Positions 16,817 to 25,899 of a DNA stretch of 64,000 nucleotides are shown here, piece by piece. The DNA lies in assembly GCA_902529115.1 (NCBI GenBank), contig CABZVB010000001.1:1-64000 (forward strand), read 5' to 3'. The DNA comes from an uncultured Balneola sp. Its GTDB lineage: Bacteria; Bacteroidota; Rhodothermia; Balneolales; Balneolaceae. Below the pieces are notes generated by a model, which saw only the letters and a list, made by a program, of their open reading frames with translations, was not told where the DNA came from and did not search any database. Within the stretch, counting starts at the first letter, position 1. Each line of letters opens with the position of its first letter. The position numbers were made by a program, and so were the translations under genes.

Positions 16817-19120
16817 TTAAAGTGGTTTAATTTTTAATAGAAGGCTGTTCATTACCACCGATACTGAACTAAATGCCATAGCAGCACCTGCTATCATAGG
16901 ATCTAGCAAGAAACCATTGAATGGATAAAGTACTCCTGCGGCTATAGGAATTCCAACGACATTATAAATAAACGCCCAAAAAAGATTTTGACAAATTCCA
17001 CGCACGGTCAAATGAGAAAGCTTAAATGCCTTAGCTACCAATCCCGGGTCAGAGGAAATCAAGGTCACTTTTGCCACATCCATCGCAATATCTGAACCCT
17101 TTCCCATGGCCATACTCACATCGGCGGCGGCTAGCGCTTCGGAATCATTAATCCCGTCACCTATCATAGCTACGATATGTTCTTCTGCCTGTAAGTCTCT
17201 TATTTTCTGTGCTTTTTGCTCTGGTAACATCTGGGCCCAGATCTCTACAATTCCAAGCTTTTTTGCCACCGCTTTGGCCGTCATGGCACTATCACCAGAT
17301 AACATGATGACCCGTAAACCTTGACGAAATAAGGCATCAACACCACTTTTAGCCGTTGCCTTAAGTGGATCAGATAAAGCAAAATAAGCGCGTAATTTTT
17401 CATTCATTACAAATCCAATCACCGTTTTAGCCTGACTTTCCCATTGCCTAAGCAAATCATCCTGAGCGGTTATTATTTTGGTATTCCAGCTATTTTTATA
17501 TCGATTTTGCAGATAGGAAACACTACCTAACGCGTAGCTATTACCCTCCTGATCTTCTGCCTGTACCCCCTTCCCCGTGATGCTCTCGAAACGAATCACT
17601 CTAATATTATCTTCATTAGCCATATAATCGGACTCAAAATAAGCCAAAAAAGCTTCTGCTAAAGGATGTTCCGATTGGTTTTCAATAGCCCAAATTATTG
17701 ATGCTATACTTGATTGTTCTTTTTCTGACCCGTCTAAGAACCACCTTTCATTTGTTATGGCTGGTTTGCCTTGAGTAAGTGTTCCTGTTTTGTCTAAGAC
17801 AACCGTGTCTACTTTGTGTGCAAGCTCCAGACTTTGAGCATCCTTTATTAAAATTTGATGCTCTGCGCCCTTACCAATTCCCACCATTATGGCCGTAGGT
17901 GTAGCTAAACCCAATGCACATGGACAGGCAATAACCAACACCGCCACCGCAACTAAAACAGCCTGGGTAACCATAGCCTGTCCACCAATTACAATCCATG
18001 TAACTAAACTCAACACCGCAATTCCCAAAACAACGGGTACAAATATCCCCGCAATCCGATCTACTAATTTTTGAACCGGAGCCTTACTTCCTTGCGCCTG
18101 CTGAACACGAGAAATTATTTTGGATAAATATGTTTGCTTGCCTACTTTTTCAGCGATAAAATAAAAACTTCCCTTCTGGTTAATCGTGCCAGCTAAGACT
18201 CGTTCTTCCTTCTTTTTTAAGACCCCTAGAGGCTCACCCGTAATCATACTCTCATCAACATACGATTCCCCAAAAATGACTTTACCGTCTACAGGTACAT
18301 ATTCTCCGGGTCGGACGATAATAATCTGTCCCTCTTTCACCCATTTTAATGGAACTACTTGCTCTTCACCTTGCTGAACGTCAAAATTATTGGATAATAA
18401 CGATTTATCAAGACCATTCTTAGCCATCCATAGGTGTACATTTTTAGGCTGAAGACCCATTAGTTTATTTAAGGCAGTAGATGTATTAAATTTAGCATGT
18501 TCTTCGAGCCATTTTCCAAGTGATACAAAGGCTATAATGACAACTGCAGCCTCATAATATACATGAACCTCGTACCCTCTGGATAAGAGTACTTGAGGAA
18601 ATAGGGTATTAAAGAAGCTAAACAAAAAAGCGATACCCGTGCTGAGAGCCACCAAAGTGTCCATATTTGATTGGCCATGTCTAGCTTGTTTCCATGCGTT
18701 CACATAAAAATGGCGCCCAAAATAAAACAATACCGGTATTGATATCACCAATGAAATCCATTGCCCAAATCTCCAATCAGTAAAACCCATACCAATAATA
18801 AATACTGGTAAACTCAATAAAACAGAAGCAATCGTTCGAATTTTTACCTGTTGGTAATACTTGGCTTTGGCTTTTTTTTGGGCCTCTGCAAGTTCATCAC
18901 CCGTGCGATCGTCGGACCAAAGAAGTCCATATCCCACCTTATTTAAAGCTTCATGAAGGTTTTGTGGTGATAAGGTCTCCTCGTATTCTATCCACACCAG
19001 CTCAGTAGCAAAATTAACCTCTGCTTGCTGAACCCCCTTTGTGTGAGATAAAATACTCTCAACGCTAGAGGCACAAGCTGCACAGTTCATACCGGTTACA
19101 GGGAATGCTTCTTTGATCAT
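16817..19120 (-). CDS. copA: Copper-exporting P1B-type ATPase
   Basis: Pumps Cu(I) out of the cytoplasm. The 767-residue protein has one N-terminal HMA domain (GMNCAAC; C13, C16), eight membrane segments, the actuator motif TGEP, the intramembrane metal site CPC (399-401), the phosphorylated aspartate D443 in DKTGTLTQGKP, an HP motif (SEHPLAEA) and the hinge GDGINDSEAL. CPC with these features defines a Cu(I)/Ag(I) pump. It heads the run copA - CopZ-like - alkD-like - TonB receptor. A TAGATTTG element just upstream suggests its own promoter. Confidence 0.95.
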   Translation of the reverse strand: MIKEAFPVTGMNCAACASSVESILSHTKGVQQAEVNFATELVWIEYEETLSPQNLHEALNKVGYGLLWSDDRTGDELAEAQKKAKAKYYQQVKIRTIASVLLSLPVFIIGMGFTDWRFGQWISLVISIPVLFYFGRHFYVNAWKQARHGQSNMDTLVALSTGIAFLFSFFNTLFPQVLLSRGYEVHVYYEAAVVIIAFVSLGKWLEEHAKFNTSTALNKLMGLQPKNVHLWMAKNGLDKSLLSNNFDVQQGEEQVVPLKWVKEGQIIIVRPGEYVPVDGKVIFGESYVDESMITGEPLGVLKKKEERVLAGTINQKGSFYFIAEKVGKQTYLSKIISRVQQAQGSKAPVQKLVDRIAGIFVPVVLGIAVLSLVTWIVIGGQAMVTQAVLVAVAVLVIACPCALGLATPTAIMVGIGKGAEHQILIKDAQSLELAHKVDTVVLDKTGTLTQGKPAITNERWFLDGSEKEQSSIASIIWAIENQSEHPLAEAFLAYFESDYMANEDNIRVIRFESITGKGVQAEDQEGNSYALGSVSYLQNRYKNSWNTKIITAQDDLLRQWESQAKTVIGFVMNEKLRAYFALSDPLKATAKSGVDALFRQGLRVIMLSGDSAMTAKAVAKKLGIVEIWAQMLPEQKAQKIRDLQAEEHIVAMIGDGINDSEALAAADVSMAMGKGSDIAMDVAKVTLISSDPGLVAKAFKLSHLTVRGICQNLFWAFIYNVVGIPIAAGVLYPFNGFLLDPMIAGAAMAFSSVSVVMNSLLLKIKPL

Positions 19121-19133
19121 ACCCTGTAAAGTA

Positions 19134-19141
19134 CAAATCTA
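19134..19141 (-). promoter_or_regulatory. Possible -7 promoter element for the copA operon
   Basis: On the minus strand TAGATTTG fits TAnnTTTG and ends 13 bases before the copA ATG, inside the 22-base gap after the VPS10-type gene's stop codon. No clear -33 TTG is visible. No obvious dyad for a CsoR/CueR-type regulator was seen. Confidence 0.33.
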
Positions 19142-19142
19142 C

Positions 19143-22100
19143 TTAATCATTATATATTGGCATGACTGGATTTTCAATCTCCTCTAAGATATCGGTATAC
19201 TCTCCATCCCATATCTTTTGAAGCCGCATAAGATGCACATCTGTTTTTGAAGCCAGGTCTTCATAGACAGCATACTGTTGAGCCGTAGGACGGCCATAAC
19301 CGGTAGCAACTGTACTTTTGAGCGCCGCTAACTTATTGTTCAAGCGTATTGGAAAATTCAACACATCCTGTGTTGCTTCCGCTTTAGTTTGAACCAATGC
19401 CTCCTCTATTTCCGTCATGGCTTTCATCATTGATTGTGCACGCTCAAGAAGAGTCTGTGATGTTTCATCTGTTCCCAAGCTTCCGATTTGCTCGCGGAAT
19501 TCCTCACGAACCGATCGAATCTTATTGATTGCTTTATGTGTGGAGTCTAATTTGGCATTTATGGTTTGAACTAGCTCAAACTGTTCTACCAAATCTTCCT
19601 GTGAAATTTGTTCTAAACGTGGATCTTTTTTGACTTCAAATTCTTGCTCATCCACAAGCTCATCGCCCACATACATGCGCACCATATAAGTTCCAGGCAA
19701 TGCACGTGGACCAGCAGTTGAACCTGCCCATAGTATTTGACGACCATCAATGTTGGTTACACCAGGATAATCTAAACCCCAAACATAAGAATGTAATCCA
19801 GCTTTGTCACCAAGTGAACCTCTAAGGGTTTGCTGCTCATCCTCATGGAACAGAGTAGACTCTCTTACAGGCCTCCCGCGTACGTCTTCTTTGCTAGAAT
19901 AACTCTGCACAACCTGCTCACGCATATCCACAAATTCTAATTTAATTTCTTGATCTTCATTTTCCGCTAAATAGTAGTAAATCACAGCGCCTCCTTGTGG
20001 GTTTTGCCCTGCTGTAGCACTAGAACCCCAGGATCGTCCCCCAAATAAATAAGGGTCTTCGGGATCGAATAGATAATGCTGATTAGCCAACATATTGTCC
20101 TGAAGTTGATGTAATACTGCTAGGTCATCTAGAACCCAAAAAGATCGTCCTTGTGTAGCAACAATGAGATCTTTATCCCGTTTATGGACCGCTAAATCTG
20201 TAATAGGTACCGCGGGTAGGTTTAATTGTAATGATTGCCACTGTTCTCCGGCATTAAATGACACATAAACCCCCGTTTCAGTTCCAGCATATAATAATCC
20301 GGATTGATTGGGATCTTCTCTAATAGCTCTAGTGAAATCCATCGAAGGAATGCCTGTAATAATTTTCACCCAAGATTTTCCATAATTAGTAGTTTTATAT
20401 AACATGGGGCTAAAATCACCAAATTTATACCTAGTAGCAGCTATATAGGCAGTCCCCGCTGCATGATGAGACGCATCAATAATGCTTATCATAGCCTCAG
20501 GCATGTCTTTAGGTGTTACATTCTCCCAAGACTGACCATTATCTCTGCTAATATGTATGAGCCCGTCATCCGCTCCGGCCCAGAGTAACCCAGGCTCAAT
20601 AGGGGATTCAACGAAAGAAAAAATAGTGTTATAGTATTCAACTGAGGTATCGTCTTTAGTGATTGGCCCGCCTGATTCATCCTGCTTTTTTGAATCGTCT
20701 CGGGTCAAATCAGGGCTAATGGTCTCCCAACTCATTCCCTCATCGGTAGAACGATGCACATGCTGTGAAGTAGCATATAAAACATCTGGGTTATGCGGTG
20801 AAATGACGATAGGGAAGGTCCATTGAAATCGGTATTTAGCGTCTTTGGCACCACCACCCATAGGATTATCCGGCCAAACATCGATGCGATCACTAAGCCC
20901 TAATTCTGAATCATACTTATTGAGGTATCCACCATAACTACCCCCAAAGGTAATACTGGGATTCTCTGGATCAGGCGCTATATATCCGCTTTCACCACCG
21001 GCCACCGGCCACCAGTCGCGCTCCCCAATACTACCACCACTGGTCCTCGAACGTATGGCAAAAGTACTATTATCCTGCTGAGCTCCATAAATCATATACG
21101 GAAATTGGTTATCTGTTGCTACCTGATAAATTTGGGCGGTTGCCGAGGTGTAATAAGATGACCATCCTTCTCCACCATTGTACGTTACTTGCCCTCCTCC
21201 GTCATCTGCTACTACCATACGCTCAGGATTATTAGTTGCAATCCATAAATCATGATGATCGCCATGCGGAGTGCCAATCCGGTCAAAGTTTACGCCTCCA
21301 TCTTTGGATTTCCAAAAACCTACATTTAACACATATACGACATCTTCATTTACTGGATCGGCCACTACCTTAGAGTAATACCAGGCTCTTTGGCGTAAAT
21401 TTCTATTCGCGCTAACCCTGCGCCAGTTATCGCCACCATCTTCAGACCTAAAAAGACCACCACCGGTTGCATTTTCAACAATTGCAAAAACACGGTTCGA
21501 ATTTACAGGCGATACAGAAACTCCAATTTTACCAACTAGGCCTTTAGGCATACCAGGGTTTTGAGTAATTTCTGTCCAACTCTCACCACCGTCATCACTT
21601 TTATATAGACCACTTCCTTCACCCCCTGAACTCATCTCCCAGGGACTTCTATAGGCCTCCCACATCGCTGCAAATAATATTCTAGGGTTATTCGGATCAA
21701 CGGCAATATCTACTGCTCCAGTCTTAGCATTTTTAAACAATACTTTATTCCAAGTCTTTCCTCCATCTTTAGTTTTATATATCCCCCGCTCAGAAGATTC
21801 AACTGGGCCAAATAATTTACCCATAGCTGCTACCCATGCTACGTCAGGATTTTCTGGATGAATTTCAATATCTCCGATGAAGCGTGTTTCACCTAAACCT
21901 AACCAAGTCCATGTTTTACCTGCATCCGTGGATCGGTACATACCATCCCCAGCGCTCATGTTTCCTCGAATATCAGTTTCCCCCATTCCTACATAAATAA
22001 CATTGGGATCTGAATCAGCCACATCAATTGCTCCTACCGATCCTGTTTTAAAAAAGCCATCAGAAACATTATACCAAGTTGCGCCACCATCGGTTGTTTT

Positions 22101-22427
22101 GTATACCCCACCACCAGTAAAACCAGTATAATAGATATAAGGCTGATCGTCATGGCCTGCCACTGCCACCGAACGTCCTCCTCTAAATGGACCTATATTT
22201 CTATAATTTAACTCCCCCAATATTGCGGGATTTACATTGGGGGTTTCTATTTCCTGACCATGTCCAAAGATTATCTCAGACCCAGAAGAAGATCTGGAGC
22301 GATTTTGGGCGTTCGTATCTATAATCGGGAACGCTGTCATCAACAAGACAAAAAAGGTCATTAAAATAGCTTTAGGGTTTATATATCGGCCTAAATAAAG
22401 AGTAAAGGCTACATTAGAAGCACTCAT
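19143..22427 (-). CDS. Secreted VPS10/sortilin-type Asp-box propeller protein
   Basis: Very large exported protein, 1094 residues from the ATG at 22427 (upstream of that only a TTG at 22493 is available). A hydrophobic signal segment precedes PIIDTNAQ. The body is beta-propeller built from about ten Asp-box motifs of the type S/T-x-D-x-G-x-(T/S)-W, for example TTDGGATW, STDAGKTW, TKDGGKTW, KSDDGGESW, SEDGGDNW and STDEGMSW. The last 250 residues are a separate helical domain with coiled-coil character. This family is common in Bacteroidota, annotated as glycosyl hydrolase or sortilin, but the function is not known; no catalytic site is evident. It follows an S41 protease gene by about 70 bases. 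Confidence 0.82.
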   Translation of the reverse strand: MSASNVAFTLYLGRYINPKAILMTFFVLLMTAFPIIDTNAQNRSRSSSGSEIIFGHGQEIETPNVNPAILGELNYRNIGPFRGGRSVAVAGHDDQPYIYYTGFTGGGVYKTTDGGATWYNVSDGFFKTGSVGAIDVADSDPNVIYVGMGETDIRGNMSAGDGMYRSTDAGKTWTWLGLGETRFIGDIEIHPENPDVAWVAAMGKLFGPVESSERGIYKTKDGGKTWNKVLFKNAKTGAVDIAVDPNNPRILFAAMWEAYRSPWEMSSGGEGSGLYKSDDGGESWTEITQNPGMPKGLVGKIGVSVSPVNSNRVFAIVENATGGGLFRSEDGGDNWRRVSANRNLRQRAWYYSKVVADPVNEDVVYVLNVGFWKSKDGGVNFDRIGTPHGDHHDLWIATNNPERMVVADDGGGQVTYNGGEGWSSYYTSATAQIYQVATDNQFPYMIYGAQQDNSTFAIRSRTSGGSIGERDWWPVAGGESGYIAPDPENPSITFGGSYGGYLNKYDSELGLSDRIDVWPDNPMGGGAKDAKYRFQWTFPIVISPHNPDVLYATSQHVHRSTDEGMSWETISPDLTRDDSKKQDESGGPITKDDTSVEYYNTIFSFVESPIEPGLLWAGADDGLIHISRDNGQSWENVTPKDMPEAMISIIDASHHAAGTAYIAATRYKFGDFSPMLYKTTNYGKSWVKIITGIPSMDFTRAIREDPNQSGLLYAGTETGVYVSFNAGEQWQSLQLNLPAVPITDLAVHKRDKDLIVATQGRSFWVLDDLAVLHQLQDNMLANQHYLFDPEDPYLFGGRSWGSSATAGQNPQGGAVIYYYLAENEDQEIKLEFVDMREQVVQSYSSKEDVRGRPVRESTLFHEDEQQTLRGSLGDKAGLHSYVWGLDYPGVTNIDGRQILWAGSTAGPRALPGTYMVRMYVGDELVDEQEFEVKKDPRLEQISQEDLVEQFELVQTINAKLDSTHKAINKIRSVREEFREQIGSLGTDETSQTLLERAQSMMKAMTEIEEALVQTKAEATQDVLNFPIRLNNKLAALKSTVATGYGRPTAQQYAVYEDLASKTDVHLMRLQKIWDGEYTDILEEIENPVMPIYND

Positions 22428-22496
22428 CGTTTCGTAATTATTTCGTTTACGGGTTACTAGTGACAAGTACCGAAACCCTAGGCATATATGCAATGC

Positions 22497-23885
22497 CTAA
22501 TCTTGAATAAACCACGCACTAGATTGAAGCTGATTAGATAGAGTAGGATACCAATTAAACGTTGGGGCAATGTTGATGATGTAGTTTTTTTCTGTTACCG
22601 ACTGACCTAACATGTCTGAGATGGCCGCTTCAATTAATGGGTCTCCTGGATCACCGAGTGGCTTGGGTGATAGAATATTTTCAGATGCGGCTATCTGCGC
22701 TTCTAGACCATCTATAAAGTCTGTTTCCTGATTTGCGTTTGAATACTTCAAAGTTACTGGCAAAATTGCATAGTATAAAGGAGGGCTTTGAAAGGTACCG
22801 GTGATTACAAAAGAACCATAATATTTACCAAATGTATTGGATCCAACGGTAATTACCTCCATGTACGGTTTTAATCCATTTATTAGAAGCTCACTAGCCG
22901 AGGCAGTTTCATTGGTAGTGAGTACATAAATCCGTTCTAAACCCATGTTGACAGGGCCCTCTTGAAAGCGAAGAAATAGATTCTCAGAATCTGTACCCTC
23001 CGATGTTTGATAAAAGTTTTCCAAAAAAGAGTTGTATTCAAACTCAACAAAGATTTCTTCATTTTGAGCAGCTTCTAATGGAACTAATGCGTTTGCAAAC
23101 TGCGAAGCGGCCGTAATTCTTCCCCCTGAATTATATCTTAAATCAATGACCAGTTCATCAACTTTTTGAGCCTTCAATGCAGCCAATCGCTCATTGAGCC
23201 TATTTATAAATACGTCAGCTGTACCATCAATAAACTGCGCATAAAAAAGATATCCAATGCGTTTCCCTCCCTTTTCAATAACTTTTGTGGTGATGACTGG
23301 ATCTAATTGTAAAATTTCTTTCTGCACAATTACTACACTATCTAAGTCCGTAACATTCACCTGTTGAGTTCCTTCATCTAAAGTATAGCTACCCAATCCA
23401 TAGGCCACTGTCCCGTTAATTTGTAATAATTCTTGATAATTCGAAGAGCTTAGGGTTTGCCCATTCACGCTTAAAATTATATCACCACGTTTCAACCCTG
23501 CTTGCTGAGCTGGAGAATTTGGATACACATATTTCACCACCATAAATAACTGGTCTCGATCACTAAATGACAGAATAGCAGGGCTAACTCCCGATGAATA
23601 TTGAGCTCCATTTAGTTCATTCAGTAGCGTCTCCGCATCGTCTGTTATATAGGAAAACTTATCTGTTTCATAAAGGATATCCTCAAAAAATTGTCCAGGT
23701 ATTAAATTTCCAGGCGCCATACGAGGAACCACAAAGTTCCAATAATAATAATTAGACATCTGATCTCGTATCCAAGAATTCACTTTTAGATATTCACTAC
23801 CCGCGCCTGTTGGATCATCACTACATTGAGTGAAAAAACCTAGGCTAAAGAATAAACCAAAAAAGAAGAGTAAGGATCTTTTCAT
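22497..23885 (-). CDS. S41-family (C-terminal processing type) lipoprotein protease
   Basis: 462 residues from the ATG at 23885; a longer reading would run into the tonB-like gene. The N-terminus is a lipoprotein signal (hydrophobic run then FFTQC), so it is probably anchored to a membrane in the periplasm. A PDZ domain (SPAQQAGLKRGDIILSVNG) sits before the catalytic domain. The serine of ETASASE (S329/S331) and the lysine of TFGKYYG, about 25 residues later, form the expected Ser/Lys dyad; VDELVIDLRYNSGG is the family core. It follows the Tol/Ton genes, with a gap of 32 bases. Confidence 0.87.
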   Translation of the reverse strand: MKRSLLFFFGLFFSLGFFTQCSDDPTGAGSEYLKVNSWIRDQMSNYYYWNFVVPRMAPGNLIPGQFFEDILYETDKFSYITDDAETLLNELNGAQYSSGVSPAILSFSDRDQLFMVVKYVYPNSPAQQAGLKRGDIILSVNGQTLSSSNYQELLQINGTVAYGLGSYTLDEGTQQVNVTDLDSVVIVQKEILQLDPVITTKVIEKGGKRIGYLFYAQFIDGTADVFINRLNERLAALKAQKVDELVIDLRYNSGGRITAASQFANALVPLEAAQNEEIFVEFEYNSFLENFYQTSEGTDSENLFLRFQEGPVNMGLERIYVLTTNETASASELLINGLKPYMEVITVGSNTFGKYYGSFVITGTFQSPPLYYAILPVTLKYSNANQETDFIDGLEAQIAASENILSPKPLGDPGDPLIEAAISDMLGQSVTEKNYIINIAPTFNWYPTLSNQLQSSAWFIQD

Positions 23886-23917
23886 CTTGTGATCGTTCAC
23901 TTTCTTGAAAAAAACTA

Positions 23918-24739
23918 CTAACCGAATACGAATTGAAAGGTAATAGTTCCCCATTGTGGTTCTTGAGGAACACCGCTAGGTAAACGAGAGAAACGCCAAG
24001 ATCGCAGAGTTCTAAGAACCTCGGTTTCTAACTCTGCATTCATTTTTCGAAGTGGAATAATTCGGCCAACTGTTCCATTGGGGCGCACTTCGAAACGTAC
24101 CGTAATAACAGCCTCAGCATTGGCCACATTCCTAGGTAAAGGCTGGGCCATGGGAGCACGTTCAATATTTCCCAGCCACTTTAATTCATAAGGTGCGGTT
24201 TCATCAGAATCTGTACCGGAACCCTGATCAGAATCTGTTGCGCCTCTATTCCCATCCGGATCTCCACTTTTCTCCGCTCCCTCATTTTGATCTTCATCCA
24301 TTTGTGCTTGGGGGGGAATCTCAATTTCTTCCTCAGCCACCTCTGAGGCATTCTGTGATGGATCCAAAACATCTGTTTCTGGTGTTTGAATCGCCTCTTC
24401 AATGACCTCTTCTATTTCATCAGGTAAATCTACTGGCTTGGTTTTTTCAAAGGCTGGTGATTCGGGGGTACTTTCAGGTTCGGGTGCATCTTCCACCGGT
24501 TCTTCGGTTAGGGTTTGCGAAGGGTTTTGGCGGGTTGCTACTTGCTCATTTTGCTGCTCTGAAAACTCAGAAAATTGTCCTGATTGAAATTCTCCGAATT
24601 CAACTTCAATAAATGATGGTCGCATTCCCTCATCCATATCTATGCTATACCACACAGAAAATAGAAATAAAAGCAACATGGTAATACTACTAAAGGCTAA
24701 TCCTCTGAGCTCATCGATATTTAGGGAGTCAGATTGCAC
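23918..24739 (-). CDS. TonB/TolA-like energy-transducing protein
   Basis: 273 residues starting with GTG directly after the TAA of the exbD-like gene (no spacer). An N-terminal membrane helix (about 15-31) is followed by a long acidic, proline/glutamate/serine-rich periplasmic spacer (40-190) and a C-terminal TonB-fold domain (about 200-273) of AgmX/PglI type: AEAVITVRFEVRPNGTVG then LRSWRFSRLP. The ATG alternatives lie inside the membrane helix, so the GTG start is preferred. Couples the ExbB/ExbD motor to outer-membrane partners; whether it serves Ton-type uptake or Tol-type envelope constriction is not resolved. Confidence 0.82.
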   Translation of the reverse strand: MQSDSLNIDELRGLAFSSITMLLLFLFSVWYSIDMDEGMRPSFIEVEFGEFQSGQFSEFSEQQNEQVATRQNPSQTLTEEPVEDAPEPESTPESPAFEKTKPVDLPDEIEEVIEEAIQTPETDVLDPSQNASEVAEEEIEIPPQAQMDEDQNEGAEKSGDPDGNRGATDSDQGSGTDSDETAPYELKWLGNIERAPMAQPLPRNVANAEAVITVRFEVRPNGTVGRIIPLRKMNAELETEVLRTLRSWRFSRLPSGVPQEPQWGTITFQFVFG

Positions 24740-25156
24740 TTAATATGAACTTTGTTCAGTTGCCATCACTAATTTTAATTCTAGGGCTTTTCCAATATTC
24801 AATACCCTTACTGCATCATCAACCTTAGCATTTTTGTCTGCTCGTAAAACAATCATACCTTCAGGCTTAGTGTTCTGAGATTCACGAATAGCTAATGCTA
24901 GTTCTCCTTGAGCTGTCAAATTACCATCGACATAAAATTGTCCATCTTTGGTAATTGAGACTGATATATAATCTTGCTGGGTGACCGATGAGGTTTCAGC
25001 TTTTGGGATGTTTACCTGTATTCCAAAGTTACTCACAAACGATGAAGTCAGTAAAAAGAATATGAGTAATAAAAGTACAATATCCGTTAAAGAAGATTGT
25101 GAAAACAGCGAAAGAGGAACTAAGCGTTTGTCATCACGACGAAAATTTCTAGCCAT
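24740..25156 (-). CDS. ExbD/TolR-family motor protein
   Basis: 138 residues: a short basic N-terminus (RRDDKRLVPLSL), one membrane helix (about 20-42, TDIVLLLLIFFLLTSSF, containing the conserved aspartate of the proton path, D25), then a periplasmic domain. Family length is about 140. It starts eight bases after the ExbB/TolQ stop and abuts the TonB-like gene. Confidence 0.9.
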   Translation of the reverse strand: MARNFRRDDKRLVPLSLFSQSSLTDIVLLLLIFFLLTSSFVSNFGIQVNIPKAETSSVTQQDYISVSITKDGQFYVDGNLTAQGELALAIRESQNTKPEGMIVLRADKNAKVDDAVRVLNIGKALELKLVMATEQSSY

Positions 25157-25164
25157 AATACTTT

Positions 25165-25899
25165 CTATTTGTTGGTGGCTGGTGTTTGTAGTAGTTCAAC
25201 AAAGTCGGTAGAGGCATTCTCGAGTTCAAAAATAGACCTGTTTATTTTGCCCAATAAAAAATTATAAAAACCAAAGGCAATTAGACCGACCATAAGACCT
25301 GCTGCAGTCGTGATCAAAGCCTCCCAAATACCACCTGCTAAAACGCTTGGATTCACATTTCCCTGCAGGGATTGTATGTCCATAAAAGCTTCAATCATAC
25401 CTGTAACAGTTCCCGTAAAGCCCAACAGAGGAGCTACCCCAGCTATAGTGGCAAGCCAATTCATTTTCTTTTCCAAAAAGAATATTTCTTTCTTGCCAGC
25501 ATTATCAATCGCATCTTCTATGTCGCGTATCGGCCGGCCCAATCGCTTAATACCCGCTTTGATAATTCGAGCTAAAGGTTTATCAAAATTATCACAATAC
25601 TGCATAGCTTGATCCAGTTTTCCAGATTTAAGCATTGATTCAATAGCTGCCAAAAAAGCGGGTGTATCTGTCTTCGTTCTTCCAAGGGCACTCAAGCGTT
25701 CGGCAATTACATAAACAGCCAAAAAGAACAGGATAAAAATTGGAATCATTAGTACCCCACCTTCAACCATTAGATCGAAAAAGCTAATACTTTCTGATTT
25801 CATTATACTGTTCAATGAGTCCACCATCGAACTATCTTGCATTTGTAAGGCGAAAGTTATAGTTAATAAATTTGCAAATAAAGTCATAGGTAATGCCAT
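25165..25899 (-). CDS. ExbB/TolQ/MotA-family proton channel
   Basis: 244-residue inner-membrane protein with three membrane segments (about 46-68, 155-180, 195-220) and the family pattern GVAPLLGFTGTVTGMIEAF, then AGGIWEALITTAAGLMVGLIAFGFYN. An extra N-terminal hydrophobic stretch (about 1-20) may be a signal anchor. Its ATG overlaps the last base of the HU-SPOR stop (TAATG), so translation is coupled. With the ExbD- and TonB-like genes it makes one energising complex. Confidence 0.9.
   Translation of the reverse strand: MALPMTLFANLLTITFALQMQDSSMVDSLNSIMKSESISFFDLMVEGGVLMIPIFILFFLAVYVIAERLSALGRTKTDTPAFLAAIESMLKSGKLDQAMQYCDNFDKPLARIIKAGIKRLGRPIRDIEDAIDNAGKKEIFFLEKKMNWLATIAGVAPLLGFTGTVTGMIEAFMDIQSLQGNVNPSVLAGGIWEALITTAAGLMVGLIAFGFYNFLLGKINRSIFELENASTDFVELLQTPATNK

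Noticed and set aside
24181-24402. 73-codon minus ORF in another frame of the TonB-like gene
   Set aside because: Methionine/arginine-rich artefact of the acidic repetitive linker read out of frame.
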